A DNA stretch of 64,000 bases. It comes from Azospirillum rugosum. GTDB lineage: Bacteria; Pseudomonadota; Alphaproteobacteria; Azospirillales; Azospirillaceae. Both the position numbers and the translations under genes were made by a program. The stretch lies in the NCBI RefSeq assembly GCF_017876155.1, contig NZ_JAGINP010000017.1, positions 1 through 64,000 on the forward strand, given 5' to 3'. Positions within the stretch are counted from its first letter, which is position 1; the number at the start of each line of letters is the position of its first letter. This document shows, one piece after another, positions 42,748-52,921 of the stretch. The notes under the pieces are model-generated. The model was given only the letters and a program-made list of their open reading frames with translations. It searched no databases and had not been told where the DNA came from.

Positions 42748-44070
42748 CTACTCCGCCGCCTTCAGGGGAAGCGGTTCGATGCGCTCCAGCTCCGGCAGGC
42801 GCTTCGGCGTCTGGTCCTGGATGTCGCAGAAGCGGCCGTGGTGGGTCAGGTAGAAGTCCACCGCCCGTTCCCACGCCTGGTCGTCGGGCAGACCCCAGCG
42901 CAGCCGGTAGTCGGGGGAGCCGGGGTAGGGGAACAGCGGCACCGGGTCGTTGGCCCACACGCCGTTGGCCCGCATGTGGTCGCGCCATTCCGCGATCATC
43001 GCCGGGTCGTCGCCTTCGGACAGAATCAGGTTCGCCTGCACGAAGGGCACGACCTTCTTGGCGAGGATCAGGCGCTCCGACAGCTCGTCCGTGCCCATGC
43101 GGCATTTCTTGTCGAGGGCTGCGCGCCCTTCCACCGTCAGGCTCTCCACGCCGGCCTCGATCGACACGCAGCCGGCGCGGCCCAGCAGCTCGATCATCGG
43201 CGGCTTCCACAGGTCGAGCCGGGTCTGGATGCCGAACGTGATCGGCCGCTCGGCCAGCGACTCCAGCAACGGCTGGTTCGGCAGGAAGATCTCGTCGATG
43301 AAGTAGACGTATTCGACGCCCTGGGCGATCAGCCGGTCCAGCTCCTCCATCACCACCGGGACGGGGCGCTTGCGGTAGCCGTCGCGGAAATTCTCCTTCG
43401 CGCAGAAGGTGCAGGAGTAGGGGCAGCCGCGCGAGGTCTCCATCTCCGCGCCCGGCCCGGTCGGGGCGCCGTCGAAGCGGTGATGGTGGTGGTGGTGGCG
43501 CTTGACCCACTCCTCGGGCCACTCCAGCGCCGGCAGGTCGGTGAAGGTCGCCGCCGCGGGGCCGCCGTTGACTCGGATGTCCCCACCGTCCCAGAGCGCG
43601 ACGTGCTGGACGCCGCTCCAGTCCTCGGCGTCGGCGAGGCGGACCAGGACCTCCTCGCACTCGCCCATCACGACCGCCTCGGTGCCCAGCTTGCGCAGAG
43701 CCGCCTTGGGCGTGGTGGAGCCGTGCGGGCCGACGCCGACCATCCGCCCGCCGACGTCCTTCAGGGCCGCGACGGTCTGCATGGGCACGCGCAGCTCCGG
43801 CGGGGCGCAGCGCCAGAACAGGTAGCTGGGCGCGGTGGTGACGACGGTCAGGTCGGGGGCGAAGGCCCCGACCTGCTCCCGCACCTCCTCCAGGGTCAGC
43901 CCGAACAGCTGCCCGTCGATGATCTCCGCCTCGTGCCCGGCGCGCTCCAGCAGGGCCTTGGCGTAGCCAAGTTCCAGCGGCAGGTGGGGTTCGCGGCAGC
44001 CGAAGTAGACGCTGCCGTCGAAGCTCCAAGGCGGATTGACCAGGGCGACTTTCTTGCGAGCTGGGGTCAT
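42748..44070 (-). CDS. B12-binding domain radical SAM protein
   Basis: The ATG at 44070 gives 440 aa. Residues about 8-140 look like a cobalamin-binding domain (KVALVNPPWSFDGSVYFG, LELGYAKALLERAGHEAEIID, DLTVVTTAPSYLFW, MVGVGPHG). The radical SAM core has the cluster motif in METSRGCPYSCTFCAKENF (CxxxCxxC) and IDEIFLPNQPLLESLAERP. A natural run of six histidines (about 192-197) sits just before the core. Such proteins often methylate unreactive carbons or rearrange skeletons; the substrate here is unknown, but a sugar or lipid-linked glycan is suggested by flanking epimerases and glycosyltransferases. Confidence 0.92.
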   Translation of the reverse strand: MTPARKKVALVNPPWSFDGSVYFGCREPHLPLELGYAKALLERAGHEAEIIDGQLFGLTLEEVREQVGAFAPDLTVVTTAPSYLFWRCAPPELRVPMQTVAALKDVGGRMVGVGPHGSTTPKAALRKLGTEAVVMGECEEVLVRLADAEDWSGVQHVALWDGGDIRVNGGPAAATFTDLPALEWPEEWVKRHHHHHHRFDGAPTGPGAEMETSRGCPYSCTFCAKENFRDGYRKRPVPVVMEELDRLIAQGVEYVYFIDEIFLPNQPLLESLAERPITFGIQTRLDLWKPPMIELLGRAGCVSIEAGVESLTVEGRAALDKKCRMGTDELSERLILAKKVVPFVQANLILSEGDDPAMIAEWRDHMRANGVWANDPVPLFPYPGSPDYRLRWGLPDDQAWERAVDFYLTHHGRFCDIQDQTPKRLPELERIEPLPLKAAE

Positions 44071-44080
44071 CGGCGGCTCC

Positions 44081-45165
<1,085 letters not shown>

Positions 45166-45169
<4 letters not shown>

Positions 45170-46284
45170 GCCGACAGCCCCCGGCAGGCCAGCTCGCGGC
45201 TCGCCTGCTCCACGCGGTCCTCGGCGACCTGTCGGCTCAGCCACTCCGCCAGTTCGGCGAGGCCGTCGGCAAGCTCGACGCGCGGTTCGAAGCCCAGCGT
45301 CTCGCGGATCAGGGAGATGTCGGGGAAGCAGTGGCGGATGTCGCCGACGCGGCAGCGGCCGGTGATCTCCGGCTGGATGTCCGGACGGCCGACCGCGACG
45401 GCCAGCGCCGCCGCCACGTCCTGCACCGACCGGCTGATGCCGCTGCCGACGTTGAAGACCTTGCCCGGCGCCTTCTCGTGCGAGAGGCCGAGGCGGATGG
45501 ACTGCACCACGTCGTCCACATGGACGAAGTCGCGGCGTTGCAGGCCGTCCTCGAAGATCATCGGCGCCTTGCCGTTCAGCAGGCGCGACGCGAAGATCGC
45601 CAGGACCCCGGTGTAGGGGTTGGACAGCGCCTGCCGCGTGCCGTAGGCGTTCCAGAAGCGCAGCGCGGTGGACGGGATGTTGTACGCCTCGCCGATGATC
45701 AGGCAGAGGCGTTCCTGCATGTACTTGTTCAGCGCGTACACGGAGGCGAGGCCGGGCCGGTGCGTCTCCGGCGTCGCGACCGGGGTCAGGGCGCCGCCGT
45801 TCGGGGCGTCCGGTTCCCACCGACCGGCCTTCAGCTGCTCCACCGAACGCGCGCTGACGTCCACCGGGCGTCCCTGCTCGTCCAGGTACAGGCCTTCGCC
45901 GTAGATGCTCATGCTGGAGGCGACGACGAGGCGTTCGACCGGCTTCTCGATCAGTGCCTGGAGCAGGATGGCCGTGCCCAGGTCGTTCACGCCGACATAG
46001 TCGCCGACCTGGTACATGCTCTGCCCGACGCCGACGCGCGCCGCCAGATGCACCACGGAGTCCACGCCCTTCAGGGCGCCGGCGACCGCGTCGGGGTCGC
46101 GCACATCGCCGACCATCAGCTCGACGTCGGGGGAGAGGTAGTCTGGACGGCGCCCCTGCTCGCCATGGACCTGTTCTTCAAGGGAATCCAACACACGGAC
46201 ACGGTGCCCCAGGGCCAGCAGCTCATCGGCCAGATGGGACCCGATGAAGCCCGCACCCCCGGTAATCAGCACTCTGTGTGTCAT
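45166..46284 (-). CDS. NAD-dependent epimerase/dehydratase
   Basis: This 372-aa extended SDR starts at ATG 46284 after GGAGG: RVLITGGAGFIGSHLADELLALGHRVRVLDSL. SSMSIYGEG is the Ser of the catalytic set, and YALNKYMQERL the YxxxK. Others are LRFWNAYGTRQALSNPYTGVLAIFASRLL, DFVHVDDVVQSI and FNVGSGISRSVQDVA. The sequence resembles UDP-glucose/GlcNAc 4-epimerases and WbpP/GalE relatives acting on NDP-sugars, and the exact reaction is open. It is the first gene of the minus-strand cluster; the 282-base divergent gap to the PAS gene contains a GACGGGTTCCCCACCCGT hairpin and AT-rich stretches that must hold both promoters. Confidence 0.92.
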
Positions 46285-46566
46285 CGGACGACCTCCACCG
46301 CTTCTTTGTTCAGCGGCAGAACGGGTGGGGAACCCGTCAAGTTCCTTAAAAAATCGTGAACGTTTGAATCTTACGTTGTAAGCCCAGCGGCCGAAGCGCA
46401 TGTGCGTCGCACGCGTGAAACGTGTGGAACACTTTGTCGCAGAGGCAAATCGTCTGAATTCGAGACAATTAGTCTACGACCTACGCTATGTGTGTACGGA
46501 GCGAGAGGTAGTACCAAGCGCATGGCGCGCCATGCCACATCCTCGGTTCCGGAAAGGCAGGCGGTG

Positions 46567-47091
46567 ATGGCGTATCCCGGGGTTTCGTTGAGCGGTCAGG
46601 AACGGATGTTCCACCAGGACGAGATTATCGTCTCCAAGACCGACCTGAAGGGCATCATTACCTACGCCAACGACGTGTTTCTCCGGGTCAGCGGCTATGC
46701 GGAGGCCGAACTGCTGGGCCGGCCGCACAACATCGTGCGCCACCCGGACATGCCGCGCTGCGTCTACAAGCTGCTGTGGGACCGCATCCAGGGCGGCGGG
46801 GAAATCTTCGCCTACGTCGTCAACCGGGCGAAGAACGGCGACCATTACTGGGTCTTCGCGCATGTGACGCCGGTGTTCGACGCCAGCCGCAACATCGCGG
46901 GTTTCCATTCCAGCCGGCGCCTTCCCCCGCGGTCGGCGGTGCAGGCGGCCGAAGGCCTGTACGGCCTGCTGCGGACGGAGGAGGCCAAGCACGCCGACCG
47001 CAACGCGGGCATGGCGGCCGCGTCCTCCCTGCTGGGCTCCATCCTGCGCGACAAAGGCACGACCTATGACGAATTTGTCCTCAGTCTCTAA
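46567..47091 (+). CDS. stand-alone Aer-type PAS sensor protein
   Basis: The ATG at 46567 gives 174 aa (an upstream ATG at 46522 is possible). Residues about 20-125 are a PAS domain of the Aer class: DEIIVSKTDLKGIITYANDVFLRVSGYAEAELLGRPHNIVRHPDMPRCVYKLLWDRIQGG, then YVVNRAKNGDHYWVFAHVTPVFD, which in Aer binds FAD and senses redox or oxygen. The C-terminus is a soluble helix. No signalling domain is attached. The next gene overlaps it by 26 bases and encodes a chemoreceptor signalling protein lacking a sensor, so the two likely form a split receptor. Confidence 0.9.
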   Translation: MAYPGVSLSGQERMFHQDEIIVSKTDLKGIITYANDVFLRVSGYAEAELLGRPHNIVRHPDMPRCVYKLLWDRIQGGGEIFAYVVNRAKNGDHYWVFAHVTPVFDASRNIAGFHSSRRLPPRSAVQAAEGLYGLLRTEEAKHADRNAGMAAASSLLGSILRDKGTTYDEFVLSL

Positions 47092-48373
47092 GGCGCGGAT
47101 CGCCGTCGCCCTGGTCGCGCTGCTGTCCGCGGGGCAGGCTCTCGCAGGCATCGTCTCGGGCGGTGCGGCCCCGGCCGTCATGGGCCTGCTGGGGCTGGTC
47201 CTCTGCGCGGCGGCGTTCCGCTGGCTCACCCTGACGAACCGGTCGATCGCCAAGGCCTGCGCCGTGCTGGCCGCGGCGGAGCGCGGCGACCTGCAGCCGC
47301 GCATCCTCCACATCTACGGGCAGAGCCCGGTCGCCGACATGCTGCGGACGATCAACCGCCTGCTCGACCGGGTGGAATCCTTCGGCAAGGAGGCGAACGC
47401 CGCGATGCAGCACGCGGCGGAGGGGCAGTACTACCGGCGCATCGTCATGACCGGGATGGTCGGGGAATTCGGCGCCTACTCCCGCCAGATCAACGACGGC
47501 CTGGAGGCCATGGACCGGAAGAGCCGGGAGTTCATGGAAAGCGCGACGCGCATCGGCGCCAACATCAAGGAGGTGGCGCAGAGCCTGTCCGCCAGCGCCG
47601 CCGAGCTGGAGGCCGCGTCCACCTCCATGACCGACGTCGCGGCGGCGACCAGCGAGCAGTCCTTCTCCGCTGCGTCGGCCGCCGGGCAGGTGTCGTCCAA
47701 CGTCGACGGCGTGGCGGCCGCCACCGGGGAGGTCTCCGGAGCCATCGGCGAGGTCGCCCAGGGCGTCGCCCGCACCGCGGAGCTGGCGCGCAACTCCGTG
47801 GAGAAGGTGAAGGAGGCCGACGCGACGATCCGCTCCCTTCTCGCCGCGGCGGACCAGATCGGCGCCGTGGTCAAGCTGATCACGGAGATCGCCAGCCAGA
47901 CCAACCTGCTGGCGCTGAACGCCACCATCGAGGCCGCCCGCGCCGGCGAGGCCGGCAAGGGTTTCGCCGTGGTCGCCACCGAGGTGAAGAACCTCGCCAG
48001 CCAGACGGCGCGCGCGACGGAGGAGATCACCGCCCAGATCACCCAGGTGCAGTCGGTCACGCGCGACACCGCCGACGTGATCCAGCATGTCGGCGGCATG
48101 ATCCACGACATCGACGAGATCGCGGTGGGAATCGCCGGCGCCGCCGAGGAGCAGAGCGCCGCCATCGGCGAGATCAGCCGCGCCATCCGCGAGGCGTCGG
48201 CGGGCGTGCGCACCGTGGCCGGCGCGGTCACCCACGTGTCGACCGGCGCGCAGGACGCCAGCGCAGCGGCCAGCCAGGTCCTGGCCTCGGCCGGGGAACT
48301 GGCGCGGCGGGCCGTGACGCTCAACGGCGACATCGACAACTTCGTGGCGCGCGTGTGCGGCACAAAGCAGTGA
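47066..48373 (+). CDS. methyl-accepting chemotaxis protein without periplasmic sensor
   Basis: This 435-aa protein has two hydrophobic segments (about 11-30 and 38-56) separated by only a few residues, leaving no periplasmic domain; this is the Aer-like topology. A HAMP-like region follows (LTNRSIAKACAVLAAAERGDL), then the signalling domain, whose conserved tip NLLALNATIEAARAGEAGKG is near residue 280. It overlaps the PAS gene by 26 bases in another frame, so translation is coupled. The PAS protein probably supplies the sensing module. No CheR/CheB pentapeptide at the end. Confidence 0.93.
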   Translation: MTNLSSVSKARIAVALVALLSAGQALAGIVSGGAAPAVMGLLGLVLCAAAFRWLTLTNRSIAKACAVLAAAERGDLQPRILHIYGQSPVADMLRTINRLLDRVESFGKEANAAMQHAAEGQYYRRIVMTGMVGEFGAYSRQINDGLEAMDRKSREFMESATRIGANIKEVAQSLSASAAELEAASTSMTDVAAATSEQSFSAASAAGQVSSNVDGVAAATGEVSGAIGEVAQGVARTAELARNSVEKVKEADATIRSLLAAADQIGAVVKLITEIASQTNLLALNATIEAARAGEAGKGFAVVATEVKNLASQTARATEEITAQITQVQSVTRDTADVIQHVGGMIHDIDEIAVGIAGAAEEQSAAIGEISRAIREASAGVRTVAGAVTHVSTGAQDASAAASQVLASAGELARRAVTLNGDIDNFVARVCGTKQ

Positions 48374-48484
48374 CGGGCAGCAAGCGCGGTCTTCATTGAC
48401 GCGGACCGGGCCATGACTTGGTCGTTTGTGACTTGGTCGATTATGACTCGGGGCCTGCGGCTATATGTCCGGATGCGTGTATAA

Positions 48485-48514
48485 TTGATCACATTTCGTG
48501 CGCTCTGGTAGACT
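48485..48514 (+). promoter_or_regulatory. candidate promoter of the downstream chemoreceptor gene
   Basis: TTGATC (48485-48490), 18 bases, TAGACT (48509-48514), 30 bases before the ATG at 48544. The region 48440-48543 is clearly less GC-rich than its surroundings. A TATAAT at 48480-48485 has no matching -35. Confidence 0.35.
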
Positions 48515-48543
48515 GCTGGCCAGCGGTATAGTGGAGTACACGA

Positions 48544-50226
48544 ATGAACGGCCTGATTGCCCGCATGTCGATTTCGGCCAAGGTGGTCGCGCTCAGCCTC
48601 GGCGGGCTTCTGCTGCTGGCCGGCTGCACCGTCGTCGTGTCGCTCCACCTCATCCAGTCCGAGATGGTCGATCAGGCGTCCAGGCGGCAGGAGGCCAACA
48701 TGGCCGTCGCCTGGGAGGTGCTGGGCCATCTGGGGACCGACTTCCGCGTCCAGGACGGCAAGCTGTACGCCGGCTCCACCGTCCTGAACGACAATTTCGC
48801 GCCGGTGGACACCATCGCGCGGATCGGCGGCGGGGGCGTGGCCTCCATCCTGATGGGCGACACGCGCGTCGCGACGAACGTCCGGAAGGCGGACGGCAGC
48901 CGCGCCGTCGGCAGCCGGCTGGGGCCCGGGCCGGTCTTCGACTCGGTCCTGCGCGACGGCAAGCCCTACCGCGGCGAGAACGAGGTGCTGGGGGAGCCCT
49001 ACTTCACCGCCTACGACCCGATCCGCAACGCCAAGGGAGAGATCATCGGCGTCCTCGTCGTCGGGCTGAAGAAAAGCGATTTCTTCGCCATGGTGAACCC
49101 GCTGGTCGGCGCCATCGCGGTGACCGCGGGCGGCGTGGCCCTGCTGGTCTGCCTGGCCTCCATCCTGCTCGTGCGGCGGCTGCTGTCGCCGTTGGCCCGT
49201 CTGAACGGCGTGCTCGGCCGGCTTGCGGAGAACGACTACGCGGTGGAGGTGCCGGCCACCGGCCGGGCCGACGAGATCGGCTCCATCGCGCGTGCCGTCG
49301 TCGCCTTCAAGGACAGCCTCCAGCAGTCCGCCCGCCTGAAGGCGGAGCAGGAAGCGGCCACCCACGCCCAGATCGAACGCGCCCGGCGGATCGAGGCGCT
49401 GCTTCAGTCCTTCGAGAGCACGGCGGAGCAGACGCTGGCCGCCGTGATGGCCGGCGCCGACAAGATCCAGAACACGGCGGAGGACATGGGCAAGGGCGTC
49501 AACCGCACATCCCGCCGGACGCTGGAGGTCGCCCATTCGTCGGAGCGGTCCCGCAACAACATCCAGCAGGTCGCCACGGCGGCGCAGCAGCTGTCCAGCT
49601 CGATCCGCGAGATCGGGGAGCAGGTGGTCAGCTCCTCCTCCATCGCGGCGGAGGCGGTGAGCGAGGCGCAGCGCGCCAACGGCATGGTGCAGGGGCTCGC
49701 CAGCGCCGCGGATCGGATCGGGGAGGTGGTGAAGCTGATCACCGCCATCGCCAGCCAGACCAACCTGCTGGCGCTGAACGCCACCATCGAGGCGGCACGG
49801 GCGGGCGAGGCGGGGAAGGGGTTCGCGGTGGTGGCCAACGAGGTGAAGAACCTGGCCAGCCAGACCGCCAAGGCGACGGAGGACATCGTCGAGCAGATCG
49901 GCGCCGTCCAGGGCGCCACCGGTTCGGCCGTCAGCGTCATCGAATCGATCGGCGGCATCATCGAGCGCATGCGCGCCGTGTCCGGCACCATCGCCACCGC
50001 TGTGGAGCAGCAGCGCGCCGCGACGGAGGAGATCTCGCGCAACGCCAGCTCGGTCAGCGAGGACACGACGACCGCGGCGCGCAGCGTCGTCTCCCTGACG
50101 CAGGCCAGCGCGGCCTCCTACGGCTCCGCCTTCCAGGTGCTGTGGGCGGCCAAGGACCTGCGGGAGCCGGCGCAGGCGCTGCGCGCCGAGGTGGACGCCC
50201 TGCTGAACGGCGTGCGGTCCGCCTGA
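48544..50226 (+). CDS. methyl-accepting chemotaxis protein with single-Cache sensor
   Basis: This 560-aa chemoreceptor has a first span at about 14-36, a periplasmic domain of about 150 residues of the single-Cache type (FRVQDGKLYAGSTVLNDNF, GDTRVATNVRKADGSRAVGS, GEPYFTAYDPIRNAKGEIIGVLVVG), a second span at about 190-213, HAMP to about 268, and a signalling domain with tip NLLALNATIEAARAGEAGKG near residue 406. The Cache pattern (LYAG, VATNV..GSRAVG, Y..PI....GE.IGVL) is like those sensing small organic acids or amines. It stands directly upstream of the STAS and SpoIIE genes on the same strand. Confidence 0.95.
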   Translation: MNGLIARMSISAKVVALSLGGLLLLAGCTVVVSLHLIQSEMVDQASRRQEANMAVAWEVLGHLGTDFRVQDGKLYAGSTVLNDNFAPVDTIARIGGGGVASILMGDTRVATNVRKADGSRAVGSRLGPGPVFDSVLRDGKPYRGENEVLGEPYFTAYDPIRNAKGEIIGVLVVGLKKSDFFAMVNPLVGAIAVTAGGVALLVCLASILLVRRLLSPLARLNGVLGRLAENDYAVEVPATGRADEIGSIARAVVAFKDSLQQSARLKAEQEAATHAQIERARRIEALLQSFESTAEQTLAAVMAGADKIQNTAEDMGKGVNRTSRRTLEVAHSSERSRNNIQQVATAAQQLSSSIREIGEQVVSSSSIAAEAVSEAQRANGMVQGLASAADRIGEVVKLITAIASQTNLLALNATIEAARAGEAGKGFAVVANEVKNLASQTAKATEDIVEQIGAVQGATGSAVSVIESIGGIIERMRAVSGTIATAVEQQRAATEEISRNASSVSEDTTTAARSVVSLTQASAASYGSAFQVLWAAKDLREPAQALRAEVDALLNGVRSA

Positions 50227-50320
50227 CCGGTCCGCCTGACCGCCAAGGACGAGAACCGCCCGCCGGGGCGGCGCAATCGGAATCATCTGCAACGGCGAGA
50301 GCCAAACCGATGGGTGGGAC

Positions 50321-50626
50321 ATGAACTACACCGTCCGCAACCTGGGCGGCGTCCGGGAGATCGAGCTGCGGGGGCAGCTGACCTTCGAAGCCAACGACGA
50401 TTTCCGCAAGATCATCGACGGCATCGAGAAGGACGGCATCACCGCCTGCGTGCTGGGCCTGGACAGTCTGGACTTCATCGACTCGGCGGGGCTGGGGCTC
50501 CTGGTCCTCGCCAACAACACGGCCAACCGCGCCAACGTGCGGCTGACGCTGAAGCACCCGCGCGGCCAGGTCCGGGAGATGATCGAGATTTCGGAGTTCC
50601 ACACGATCATCCCCTGCGACTTCTGA
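50321..50626 (+). CDS. STAS-domain anti-sigma-factor antagonist-like protein
   Basis: This 101-aa single STAS domain resembles SpoIIAA/RsbV: VREIELRGQLTFEANDDFRKII, VLGLDSLDFIDSAGLGLLVLANN, then VRLTLKHPRGQVREMIEISEF. The serine in DFIDSAGLG is the expected phosphorylation site, controlled by a kinase of the RsbW type and reversed by a PP2C phosphatase. A suitable phosphatase is encoded 22 bases downstream, and an ATPase-domain protein opposite, so a partner-switching circuit is implied. No sigma factor is encoded nearby. Confidence 0.94.
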   Translation: MNYTVRNLGGVREIELRGQLTFEANDDFRKIIDGIEKDGITACVLGLDSLDFIDSAGLGLLVLANNTANRANVRLTLKHPRGQVREMIEISEFHTIIPCDF

Positions 50627-50648
50627 TCGCCCGGTGGCGGAAGGCACG

Positions 50649-51896
50649 ATGGACTCGTCGGTCCACCCCCTGCCGGCCGCGCCGGCCGCGTCGCGGCCGG
50701 GCGGTGGGCAGCGCGTTCTGGTCGGGCATCCGCGCCGCGGGATCGCGGCGGCGGTGCGCCGCGTCCTGACGGGGATGGGCGTGCGTTATGTGGACGTCGC
50801 GGCGGACGCGGGCGGCCTGCTGGCCGCCGTGGAAGCGGAGCCGCCGGACCTTGTGATCATCGACCGCGCCCTGCTGCGCGGGGACGAATCGCTGATCGAG
50901 ACCTTGCGGGCGGTGATCGGGCGGGGCGAGCTTCCGATCCTCATCCTGGGGCGCTTCGCGTCGCTGGCGGAACGGCGCGCGGTGATGGCGGCCGGCGCCA
51001 CGGACCTGATCGCCCGTCCGCTGACCGGCGCCGAACTGGCAGCGCGGCTGCGCGGCCATTTGGAAAACCGCCTGCTCAACCGCTCCCTGCAGGAGGTGAT
51101 CCGCAGCCTCCAGACCTTCCACACCGGGGCGGTGCAGCGCATGCAGCTCGCCCGCGACATGCAGCTCGACCTGCTGCCCGACGAGGCGCTGCGGACGGGG
51201 ATCGAGCGGCGCTACGGCGTGCGCCTCGACAGCCATTTCGAATCCAGCTCGGAGCTGGGCGGCGACATCTGGGGCGCGCGGCCGCTCGACGACGACCGGT
51301 TCGCGGTGTTCCTCTGCGACTTCACCGGGCACGGGGTCGCAGCGGCGCTGAACACCTTCCGCCTGCACGCGCTTCTGGAGAAGATCGACCTGCCCGGCGA
51401 CAACCCGGCCGAGATGCTGGGCGCCATCAACCGGCTGCTCGTCGGCCTGCTGCCGGAATCGCAGTTCGCGGCCATGCTCTACGCCGTGGTGGACACGGCC
51501 GCCGACCGGCTGACCTACGCCACGGCGGGCGCGCCGAAGCCCATCATCGGCGTGCCCGATTGCCCGCTGCGGGTGGGGGAGAGCGTCGGGCTTCCGCTCG
51601 GCGTCTCCATGAAAGCCAGCTACCGGAACCGCAGCGTCGAGTTTCCGCCGGGCGCCTTCCTGTTCCTGTTCAGCGACGCCCTGTTCGAAGCGCGCGACTG
51701 GGAGGGCCGCCCGTTCGGCTATCCCGGAATCCTGGACCTCGTCCGGCTGTGCGGTCCGCAGGGCGGTGCGCCGGCGGTGGGGGGGGAGGGTGGCCTCGCG
51801 GATCTGCTGGACCGCTATTTCGCCGTCATGCCGCGGCCGCTGGCCGATGACCTCACCGCCCTGTGGCTGACCCGAACGGTGCCGCGGTCAGGGTAG
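50649..51896 (+). CDS. receiver-SpoIIE (PP2C) phosphatase
   Basis: The ATG at 50649 has GGAAGG before it and gives 415 aa; a GTG at 50634 is the alternative. Residues about 22-135 are a receiver domain whose phospho-Asp is in LVIIDRALL, but the N-terminal acidic pair is missing (VLVGHPRRG), so its phosphorylation is doubtful. The PP2C/SpoIIE domain (about 180-415) has LGGDIWGA, LCDFTGHGVAAALNTF and the final DDLTALWL metal residues intact. It should dephosphorylate the adjacent STAS protein. Its 3' end overlaps the convergent receiver-ATPase gene by nine bases. Confidence 0.93.
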   Translation: MDSSVHPLPAAPAASRPGGGQRVLVGHPRRGIAAAVRRVLTGMGVRYVDVAADAGGLLAAVEAEPPDLVIIDRALLRGDESLIETLRAVIGRGELPILILGRFASLAERRAVMAAGATDLIARPLTGAELAARLRGHLENRLLNRSLQEVIRSLQTFHTGAVQRMQLARDMQLDLLPDEALRTGIERRYGVRLDSHFESSSELGGDIWGARPLDDDRFAVFLCDFTGHGVAAALNTFRLHALLEKIDLPGDNPAEMLGAINRLLVGLLPESQFAAMLYAVVDTAADRLTYATAGAPKPIIGVPDCPLRVGESVGLPLGVSMKASYRNRSVEFPPGAFLFLFSDALFEARDWEGRPFGYPGILDLVRLCGPQGGAPAVGGEGGLADLLDRYFAVMPRPLADDLTALWLTRTVPRSG

Positions 51897-52793
51897 CCGC
51901 GCGAGGTCGACCGTGGCGACCACGGTGTTCCCACAGCCGACGTAGGACAACTCGTGGAAGCCGACCATGCGCGCGAGCGCGATTCCGCGTCCGTGCGTCG
52001 CCGTCGACTGGAAGGCGTCCATGGCGAGGTAACGGGACCAGTCGAACCCCTGGCCCTCGTCGGATACGGTGAAGACGGCCTTTCGCTCGTTCCGCTCCAC
52101 GCGCAGGGTGGCGGTCTTGTCGGCGTGCTCGGCGCGGGCCAGCCGCTCCTCGATCTCGCGGGCGAGCATGTTGCCCAGCTTGAGCTCGCCCTTGGCGGCA
52201 TAGCCGATCCCGAGATTGCCGTGCTCGACCGCGTTCAGCAGAAGCTCGACCAGCCCGAAGGCGAGGCCGCGCGCGTTCGGCACGATGGAGGCGACGGCGA
52301 TGGCAAGGTTGTGGGCCTCCTGCGGCGTGCGGAAGCGGAAGGTTCCCTCGCGCATCAGCGCCATGGCGTCGGTGCGGGACCGCACGTCGCCCTGGAGCCG
52401 CTTCAGCCGGGTCAGCTGGTCCACGGCGGCGGCGGCGACCGATTGCAGCAGCTCCCCGGAGTAGGGCTTCACGAGGTAGTAGAAGACGCCGGCCTGGATG
52501 GCCTCCGCGATCTCCGCGCTGCGGTCGGAGATGGTCTGCATGATGACCGGGATCGCGGACAGGTCCGGATCGGCCTTCATTCGCGCGAACAGGTCCATCC
52601 CGCCCATGCCCGGCAGCTGCCGGTCGAGGAGCACGACATGGACCACCTCCCGCAGGTCGGCGAGGAGCCGCCAAGCCTCCTCCGCCGTGCCGACGCCCAG
52701 CGTCCGGTAGCCCATGCGCGACAGGTATCCGGCCACGATGGCCCGGCTCAGTTCCTCGTCGTCGACGACCAGGGCGGTGATGGGATCGGACAT
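51888..52793 (-). CDS. receiver domain fused to RsbW-like HATPase
   Basis: This 301-aa protein's N-terminal receiver (about 1-125) is intact: ALVVDDEELSR, phospho-Asp in VVLLDRQLPGMGG and Lys in YYLVKPYSG. A linker helix leads to an ATPase domain of the RsbW/anti-sigma class: FGLVELLLNAVEHGNLG (N box), VSDEGQGFDW (G1) and THGRGIALARMVG. There is no histidine-kinase dimerisation domain, so it should act as a serine kinase/anti-factor on the STAS protein, under receiver control. It overlaps the SpoIIE gene end by nine bases in convergent orientation. Confidence 0.93.
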   Translation of the reverse strand: MSDPITALVVDDEELSRAIVAGYLSRMGYRTLGVGTAEEAWRLLADLREVVHVVLLDRQLPGMGGMDLFARMKADPDLSAIPVIMQTISDRSAEIAEAIQAGVFYYLVKPYSGELLQSVAAAAVDQLTRLKRLQGDVRSRTDAMALMREGTFRFRTPQEAHNLAIAVASIVPNARGLAFGLVELLLNAVEHGNLGIGYAAKGELKLGNMLAREIEERLARAEHADKTATLRVERNERKAVFTVSDEGQGFDWSRYLAMDAFQSTATHGRGIALARMVGFHELSYVGCGNTVVATVDLARLP

Positions 52794-52921
52794 GGGCGCT
52801 CGCCCTCCCCCAAGGCTTGCAGGTGTCTTTCAGTGTAGCGCGAACGCAGAACGGGTTCTATGCCGCCATTCGTCAATCGGGGGTTAACGGATGGCCGACC
52901 TGCTCCCGCGGAGGGCGTGGT

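Noticed and set aside
43480..43497. Hexahistidine as evidence of a cloned tagged construct
   Set aside because: It is internal to the radical SAM protein with native codons on both sides; there is no vector sequence.
46402..46566. N-terminal extension of the PAS protein back to 46402
   Set aside because: The added residues are Arg/Cys-rich and non-conserved; starts at 46567 (or 46522) fit the Aer-type N-terminus.
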